In this document: piece by piece, positions 15,269 through 20,540 of the stretch
How positions within the stretch are numbered: position 1 is the first letter of the stretch
Layout: each line of letters starts with the position of its first letter
From: a virus
Reading direction: 5' to 3' (one strand)
IMG/VR virus record: IMGVR_UViG_3300032093_001035
Span: 1-20,540 of that record
DNA length: 20,540 nt
The notes under the pieces: generated by a model
What the model saw: only the letters and a program-made list of their open reading frames with translations
Told to the model about the DNA's origin: nothing
The model's database searches: none
Program-made: the position numbers and the translations under genes

Positions 15269-16900
15269 ATGTCTGACTATTCAATTACCGCAGTAACAAG
15301 GCGCGTTGTTTACACGGGGTCAGCCGGGGTTGGGCCTTATGCCTTCTCCTTTCCTGTTCTGACGCAAACCGATCTTGCGGTCTATAAGAACGCGACAAAA
15401 CTGACGCTGACGACTGACTACACCGTATCTATCAGCGGTGTGAACGGCACTGGCTCGATTACCCTCGTTTCCGCTGCTACCGGTTCTGACCGTATTACGA
15501 TCATCGGGGCTCGGACGATTGAGCGCACGACTGACTTTGTGACTGCCGGTGACTTGAAGGCATCCTCGCTCAACGAGCAACTGGATAGCCAGATCATCAT
15601 GATCCAACAGCTTGCCGAGGAAAACAAGCGCACACTCAAGGCTCCTCAGTATGACCCTGCGGCTGTCGAAGATGGCGGTTCGGTTAACATGGTGCTTCCG
15701 GTGGCGGCTTCCCGCGCTGGCAAGACACTAGCTTTCGACTCATCCGGTAACCCTGTCGTCGGTGAAGACATCGGCAACTGGCGCGGTAATTGGGCGGCTG
15801 GAACCGCCTATACAGTCCGTGACTTGGTTAAGGACGGATCGAACGCGAACGTCTATCGGGCTAACACGGCTCATACCTCAACTGGCACAACCCCGATCTC
15901 CAGTAATGCTGATTCGGCCAAGTGGGACTTGGTGGTTGATGCGGCTTCGGCAGCGGCTTCAGCGGCAGCGGCAGCGGCATCTGAGGCAGCGGCTTCGGCT
16001 TCGGCGGCCCTCGCTAATGATTGGGCCACCAAGACATCCGGCCCTGTCGCTGGTGGTGAATACTCGGCCAAGTATCACGCGACCAATGCGGCTTCCTCGG
16101 CTTCTACGGCCTCGACAGCGGCTACCAATGCCAGTAACGCCCAGACTGCGGCGGAGGCGGCTAGAGACGCTACGCTGGCAGCGTATGACAGCTTCGACGA
16201 CCGTTACCTTGGAGCCAAGACTTCGAACCCGACGCTCGACAATGACGGGAATGCACTCGTTGCTGGTGCGTTGTATTTTAATACAGTCGTCCCAGAGATG
16301 CGGCTCTACACTGGCTCGGCTTGGGTAGCGGCCTACGTCAGTGGCGCATCCTATCTTCTGACATCGAACAACTTGAGCGAGTTGACGGCTACGGCAGCAA
16401 CCGCTCGGACGAACCTTGGCTTGGGTTCGATTGCGACTCAGGCAGCAAGCAATGTCGCTATCACTGGTGGCTCGGTCAACGGCACAACGGTCGGCGCATC
16501 TACCCCGTCCACTGGTGCATTTACCACATTGTCGGCTACAGGAACGGCAACTTTCTCAGGTGCGATGTCGGCTACGGCTAATGCCTATATGCAGATCGAC
16601 GCTCTGACAGATGCTTCGACGATTGCTGTCGATATGTCAGTCGGTAACAATTTCTCGGTAACGCTTGGCGGCAACCGGACGCTTGGCAATCCGACAAACC
16701 TGACGGCTGGTCAGTCTGGTGTGATCTTCATCACTCAGGATGGCACAGGCTCTCGGACGCTGGCTTACTCATCCTATTGGGATTTCCCGTCTCAGACGGC
16801 TCCTACGCTTACGACAACGGCTAATGCGGTGGATGTGTTGGTTTATACCGTCCGTTCATCGACAAGCATTGCGGCTCAACTTCTGACCAATATCGGGTGA
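15269..16900 (+). CDS. Tail fibre protein with T7 gp17-type anchor
   Basis: A 543-residue protein. Residues 1-115 match the T7 tail-fibre N-terminal domain, with an early Y-S-I-T-A-V-T-R-R-V-V-Y-T-G and F-S-F-P-V-L; this domain binds the tail nozzle. Around residues 170-220 is a carbohydrate-binding-like module (W, then A-Y-T-V-R-D-L-V, then Y-R-A-N-T-A-H-T-S and a later K-W-D). A region of Ala/Ser repeats (about 221-250) forms a low-complexity stalk. It is followed by a D-R-Y-L-G-A-K module, a 'L-S-E-L-T-A' plus 'A-R-T-N-L-G-L-G' linker, and a beta C-terminus. I see no endosialidase or depolymerase motif, so it looks like a binding fibre, perhaps a short connector for the next protein. An AGGGG site precedes the ATG. 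Confidence 0.88.
   Translation: MSDYSITAVTRRVVYTGSAGVGPYAFSFPVLTQTDLAVYKNATKLTLTTDYTVSISGVNGTGSITLVSAATGSDRITIIGARTIERTTDFVTAGDLKASSLNEQLDSQIIMIQQLAEENKRTLKAPQYDPAAVEDGGSVNMVLPVAASRAGKTLAFDSSGNPVVGEDIGNWRGNWAAGTAYTVRDLVKDGSNANVYRANTAHTSTGTTPISSNADSAKWDLVVDAASAAASAAAAAASEAAASASAALANDWATKTSGPVAGGEYSAKYHATNAASSASTASTAATNASNAQTAAEAARDATLAAYDSFDDRYLGAKTSNPTLDNDGNALVAGALYFNTVVPEMRLYTGSAWVAAYVSGASYLLTSNNLSELTATAATARTNLGLGSIATQAASNVAITGGSVNGTTVGASTPSTGAFTTLSATGTATFSGAMSATANAYMQIDALTDASTIAVDMSVGNNFSVTLGGNRTLGNPTNLTAGQSGVIFITQDGTGSRTLAYSSYWDFPSQTAPTLTTTANAVDVLVYTVRSSTSIAAQLLTNIG
15941..16012 (+). repeat. Ala/Ser low-complexity repeat in the tail fibre
   Basis: A run of GCGGCTTCG- and GCGGCAGCG-like units, imperfectly repeated, encodes mostly Ala and Ser. 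Such stretches form the flexible or coiled stalk of phage fibres. The unit repeats could change length by slippage or unequal recombination. Confidence 0.7.
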
Positions 16901-16903
16901 CAA

Positions 16904-19900
16904 ATGGGATTACCTGTCGAAGTCAATAACTTAATGATGGGTTCATTAGGTGGCTATACTATAGGTCGTAGCTTGCGCTTCCGCTCGTCTGCGAGTGCGT
17001 ATTTGAATAGAACAGCAGGAACTCCTACAAATGCAAATATTTGGACTTGGAGCGGATGGGTTAAAAGATCATCATTAGGCGTTCTTAATACGCTTATGTG
17101 TGGCGGATCAACAAACGTCAATTATATCACATTTAATGATACTGGCACGACTGATTATTTTGGCCTGACGTATGCTAATTCCCCTTCTTCATTAGTAAAC
17201 GTAATGACAGCGCAAGCATTTCGTGATCCATCGGCTTGGTATCACTTAATGGTTGTGTATGATTCAACAAGCGCAACCTCAACAATTACTGGCTCTGCAA
17301 CAGACAGAGTTCGTTTATATGTAAACGGCATCCAAGTAACGGCATTTTCTGCTACAAGCGGCCCATCACAAAATGCAGCGGTTAATATAAATTCTGCGTC
17401 AGCCGTCCTTAATATTGGCAGAAGAAACACCGCAACTCCAAATGGTTATTTCGACGGCTACCTTGCCGAAGTAAACTTCATCGACGGCCAAGCCCTCACG
17501 CCATCCTCATTCGGTGCCTACGACACGAACGGCGTATGGCAACCAAAGAAATATACTGGCACATACGGCACGAATGGTTTCTATCTGCCGTTCTCGTCAG
17601 GTTTTAATACGACACAGACTTACGCTGGTAGCTTCAATGGAAGCAGTCAGTTTTTGTCTGTTGCAAGTTCAGCGTCTTTATCGGCTGGAACTGGTGATTT
17701 TACAGTAGAGGCTAATATTTATTTTAATGCTTTGCCTTCTGCTAGTGGGTATCAAGGCATTTTTGAAAATCAAATTGCCACTACTGCCGCAACATCTGAT
17801 AAGTTTTGGTGCGGTTTATATAATAGCTCTGGAACCTATCAATTAGGTATTGGACAACATAATACAGCAAATAGAGCTTATGCAGTTTGGACACCAACTG
17901 TCGGAACTTGGTATCATGTTGCATTGGTTAGACAGTCTGGGACAACTTTAGTTTTTGTAAATGGTGTTCAGCAAACAGTAACAAATAGCACGGTATTAAA
18001 TGGCGCTAATTTTTCTCAAAATGGTGCATCATTCGGCGCGGCATCAAATACTGGTGCCCCTGCATATTTTAACGGCTATATTTCGAACGCACGTTATGTT
18101 GTTGGTTCTGCCGTTTACACAACTGGCTTTACTCCGCCATCAGCAAATTTGACGGCTGTAACTAATACTCAATGGCTTACGCTCCAAAACTCTACGATCA
18201 TTGATAATAGCACTGCGGCTCGAACGATTACTAATAACGGTTCTTTGTCTGTATCATTGCAATATCCGTTTCAATATACGCTTGCATCTGTCGGCTCTGA
18301 TTATTCTGGCAACAGCAATAACTGGACGCTCAATAATATTAACTACACAATCCTTGGCACGACATACGACAGCATGATTGACTCGCCTACGGTGAGTGCG
18401 GATGGCACCGCTTATGGGAGGGGAAATTATCCTACTTGGAATCCGTTAGATAAAGATTCTGGTTATTCCATATCAAATGGTAATTTGACACTTGTTGCTT
18501 CATCAGCTTCACGCGCGAAGACAAATATGGCTATTCCTGCGGGAAAATGGTATTTAGAAATTAAAATTAATGATCTCAACAACGGCGGAACTGTTGGGGT
18601 AATTCCTCAAAATAAACCACTTGGAAGAAGTGGCGGCTCAAACGACATTGGGACAGATTCAAACGAGTACGGAATTTTTGTTCAATCTGCAAATGGCAAT
18701 AAATATAATAACAGTTCAAGAACGGCATATGGCGGCGCATTGGCTACTGGCGATGTCATCATGATCGCACTTGATTTTAGTGGGGCAGATGGAAGCAAAG
18801 CTATATATTTTGGTTTAAATGGAAACTGGGCAAATGGCTCAGGGAGTTGGAATCAAACTTGGGCTACAGCTTCAGCCGCATTTAATACAATATCTGGGTC
18901 AAACTATGTTGTAGCCGCTGGTCAGGGTGGGGGAACAACTCAGTCATTAAATATTAATTACGGACAACAGCCATTCTCCTACACCCCGCCAACTGGCTTC
19001 AATGCGCTAAACACCTACAATCTCCCATCTGCTTCCATCCCAGCGGGGAACAAGCATTTTGATGTATCGCTTTGGACAGGAACTAATATAGCGGCATCAA
19101 GGACTATTACTGGATTAAATTTTGCACCAAATCTTATTTGGTCAAAAGCAAGAAACCAAGCATATAGTAACCAATTATGGGATATAGTTCGCGGCACTGG
19201 AAAAGAATTAGTTAGCAATTCTACAGCGGCCGAAGTAACTAATAATCAATATGGATATATTTCCGCATTTAATTCTGATGGATTTACAGCATCACCCGGC
19301 TCTGTTGACAATGGATTTTTTAATCAGTCTGGAGCTACTTATGCAGCTTGGCAATGGAAAGGCGGCGGCACAGGCGTAACTAACAACTCTGGCACCATCA
19401 CATCTACCGTGTCGGCTAATACGTCGGCTGGTTTTAGTATTGTGACTTATACGGGTAGTGGTGCGTTAGCTACAGTTGGTCACGGGCTCGGCGTTGCTCC
19501 AAATATGATTATTTGGAAAAACAGATCGGCTGTTCAAAATTGGGTTACATATCATTCTTCTCTTGGGGCAACTGGCAACGTTTATCTTAATTTGACAAAT
19601 GGATATTCGGCAGACTCAACAACTCAAAATAATACCGCACCAACATCTTCAGTATTTACCGTTGCTACATCTGGTGCAGTAAATGGATCAACCAATAACT
19701 TGGTCGCCTACTGCTTCGCCGCTGTCGATGGCTATTCTGCCTTTGGTAAATACACTGGCAATGGCAGCACGGATGGTCCGTTTATTTTCACTAATTTCAG
19801 ACCAAGATATATTCTTTGGAAGTCAACCGGAGTTGGGCAGTGGTTTATCCACGATACATCACGATCACCTTATAATTATTCAGATTTGGAATTAGCAGCT

Positions 19901-20074
19901 GAAACAAGTGCCGCTGAATATAGCGCAAGTGGGGCTGGTGCAGGTCAGCGCATGGATATTAATAGCAATGGATTCAAGGTTCGAACATCCAATGCTGCGA
20001 ATAATCAAAGCGGTGTTACATATATCTATGCCGCTTTCGCCGAACACCCATTCAAATACTCACGCGCTCGATAA
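16904..20074 (+). CDS. Large receptor-binding protein with two LamG-like domains and a SPRY-like domain
   Basis: A 1056-residue protein, probably extracellular on the virion. Two concanavalin-like (LamG) domains are visible. The first is at about 22-215 (W-T-W-S-G-W-V, W-Y-H-L-M-V-V-Y-D, R-L-Y-V-N-G-I-Q-V, G-Y-F-D-G-Y-L-A-E-V). The second is at about 243-410 (F-T-V-E-A-N-I-Y-F, W-Y-H-V-A-L-V-R, N-G-V-Q-Q, F-N-G-Y-I-S-N-A-R). A SPRY/B30.2-like region follows at about 535-705 (G-K-W-Y-L-E-I-K, I-M-I-A-L-D-F, I-Y-F-G-L-N-G-N-W, P-P-T-G-F). The last 340 residues resemble a phage-specific domain of unknown function (DUF7483 type, ending A-A-F-A-E-H-P-F-K). All are sugar- or ligand-binding folds, so I infer host-surface recognition. 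There is no T7-type anchor and no hydrolase motif. Only a modest GGGTGA lies before the ATG. Base composition is mosaic: GC-richer linkers and AT-richer domains. Confidence 0.8.
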   Translation: MGLPVEVNNLMMGSLGGYTIGRSLRFRSSASAYLNRTAGTPTNANIWTWSGWVKRSSLGVLNTLMCGGSTNVNYITFNDTGTTDYFGLTYANSPSSLVNVMTAQAFRDPSAWYHLMVVYDSTSATSTITGSATDRVRLYVNGIQVTAFSATSGPSQNAAVNINSASAVLNIGRRNTATPNGYFDGYLAEVNFIDGQALTPSSFGAYDTNGVWQPKKYTGTYGTNGFYLPFSSGFNTTQTYAGSFNGSSQFLSVASSASLSAGTGDFTVEANIYFNALPSASGYQGIFENQIATTAATSDKFWCGLYNSSGTYQLGIGQHNTANRAYAVWTPTVGTWYHVALVRQSGTTLVFVNGVQQTVTNSTVLNGANFSQNGASFGAASNTGAPAYFNGYISNARYVVGSAVYTTGFTPPSANLTAVTNTQWLTLQNSTIIDNSTAARTITNNGSLSVSLQYPFQYTLASVGSDYSGNSNNWTLNNINYTILGTTYDSMIDSPTVSADGTAYGRGNYPTWNPLDKDSGYSISNGNLTLVASSASRAKTNMAIPAGKWYLEIKINDLNNGGTVGVIPQNKPLGRSGGSNDIGTDSNEYGIFVQSANGNKYNNSSRTAYGGALATGDVIMIALDFSGADGSKAIYFGLNGNWANGSGSWNQTWATASAAFNTISGSNYVVAAGQGGGTTQSLNINYGQQPFSYTPPTGFNALNTYNLPSASIPAGNKHFDVSLWTGTNIAASRTITGLNFAPNLIWSKARNQAYSNQLWDIVRGTGKELVSNSTAAEVTNNQYGYISAFNSDGFTASPGSVDNGFFNQSGATYAAWQWKGGGTGVTNNSGTITSTVSANTSAGFSIVTYTGSGALATVGHGLGVAPNMIIWKNRSAVQNWVTYHSSLGATGNVYLNLTNGYSADSTTQNNTAPTSSVFTVATSGAVNGSTNNLVAYCFAAVDGYSAFGKYTGNGSTDGPFIFTNFRPRYILWKSTGVGQWFIHDTSRSPYNYSDLELAAETSAAEYSASGAGAGQRMDINSNGFKVRTSNAANNQSGVTYIYAAFAEHPFKYSRAR

Positions 20075-20083
20075 GGAGTAATC

Positions 20084-20527
20084 ATGTTTCTTCTCAACGG
20101 TTCACCACTTCAAGTCGATGTAGCGTTTAGCTACAATGGCGTATCTTATCCAAGCAACTGGCTTCGGCTCACAACGCTTGCCGAGAAAGAGGCTATTGGC
20201 ATCACAGAGGTTCCTGATCCAGAACGGTATGATGACCGTTTTTATTGGAACTTCGGTCTTCCTAAAGACTTAGGCGATCTCAAAAAGTCATGGAGCCAAC
20301 AGGTCGATAACATGGCCTACACCATGCTCTTGCCTAGCGACTGGATGGTAGTCCGTAAGGCCGAGGCTGGCACAGATATTCCCGCTGACTGGGTTGCCTA
20401 TCGCGCTGCGGTTCGCACTAAGGCTGCCGAGCATAAGGCTGCATTGAACGCGGCTACCACGATAGAGGCTTTCATCGCGGCAGCAACTTCGCTAGATTGG
20501 CCTAAAGACCCCAACGCGCAAATCTGA
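20084..20527 (+). CDS. Tail fibre assembly chaperone-like protein
   Basis: A 147-residue protein. The first 55 residues hold F-S-Y-N-G-V-S-Y-P-S-N-W-L-R-L and an acidic Y-D-D-R-F-Y-W end, a pattern I know from short proteins encoded after phage fibre genes. Residues about 82-121 contain L-P-S-D-W-M-V-V-R followed by W-V-A-Y-R-A-A-V-R, the signature of phage tail assembly chaperone proteins (Phage_tail_APC type). The rest is helical and Ala-rich. It probably helps fold or attach the preceding adhesin; this is inferred from position and motif. A strong AAGGAG overlaps the stop codon of the adhesin gene, six bases before the ATG. Confidence 0.72.
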   Translation: MFLLNGSPLQVDVAFSYNGVSYPSNWLRLTTLAEKEAIGITEVPDPERYDDRFYWNFGLPKDLGDLKKSWSQQVDNMAYTMLLPSDWMVVRKAEAGTDIPADWVAYRAAVRTKAAEHKAALNAATTIEAFIAAATSLDWPKDPNAQI

Positions 20528-20537
20528 TAGGTGACCT

Positions 20538-20540
20538 ATG
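20538..20540 (+). other. Probable start codon of the next gene (window edge)
   Basis: The last three bases are ATG. AGGTGA at 20529-20534 sits four bases earlier, a good ribosome binding site, and the previous gene stops at 20527. A further gene of the same operon very likely begins here, but no coding sequence can be read. Confidence 0.45.

Noticed and set aside
15762-16328. A 188-residue open frame on the + strand inside the tail fibre gene
   Set aside because: It is rich in Arg, Leu and Pro because it is the shifted reading of the GC-rich Ala/Ser repeat region. It has no ribosome binding site and lies fully inside a well-supported gene.
16904-20074. A diversity-generating retroelement target in the large adhesin
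   Set aside because: No reverse transcriptase, template repeat or C-type lectin ending is visible in the window. The composition mosaic is better explained by domain exchange.

Overview
This window looks like the structural (late) module of a T7-like podovirus, or a close environmental or prophage relative. All credible genes are on the + strand. They are tightly packed, often with 1-base TAATG or TGATG overlaps and good Shine-Dalgarno sites. Gene order follows T7: small pre-portal genes, portal (gp8), scaffold (gp9), major capsid (gp10), tail tubular proteins A and B (gp11, gp12), internal virion/ejection proteins (gp14, gp15 and gp16-like), a T7-type tail fibre (gp17-like), a second large receptor-binding protein and a tail-fibre chaperone-like gene. 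No RNA polymerase, DNA replication, terminase, lysis or integration gene lies inside the window. The lytic or temperate lifestyle therefore cannot be judged, and the host cannot be named. The small pre-portal families remind me of environmental podoviruses of Gram-negative bacteria, but that is only an inference.

Layout. 1-1358: the tail end of an upstream gene, a GNAT-like protein, a small Gly/Gln-rich protein and three small Lys-rich proteins. 1366-3981: portal, a Bbp19-like small protein and the scaffold. 3982-4133: a 152-base non-coding capsid leader with a perfect TTGACA box, a long hairpin and a possible pseudoknot. 4134-5264: major capsid and a 90-residue probable accessory head protein. 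5265-5369: an intrinsic terminator at the position T7 uses for its T-phi terminator. 5370-7966: the two tail tubular proteins. 7968-15214: four internal virion proteins. 15269-20074: two adhesins. 20084-20527: an assembly-chaperone-like protein. The first bases of a further gene end the window.

How the genes work together. The scaffold drives assembly of capsid protein onto the portal. The gp11/gp12-like proteins build the short tail. The four core proteins would be ejected into the cell to form the DNA channel. The gp17-like fibre anchors on the tail, and it and the lectin-like 1056-residue protein would contact the host surface.

Most unusual points: (1) the structured and possibly regulatory leader before the capsid gene, the best candidate for something undescribed; (2) an AT-rich block of about 5.8 kb (about 9040-14840) whose edges fall inside genes; (3) a gp16-like function that appears split over two overlapping genes with no recognisable transglycosylase; (4) a second receptor-binding protein that is a mosaic of GC-richer linkers and AT-richer lectin-like domains. 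I see no CRISPR array, tRNA, insertion sequence, retroelement or defence system.
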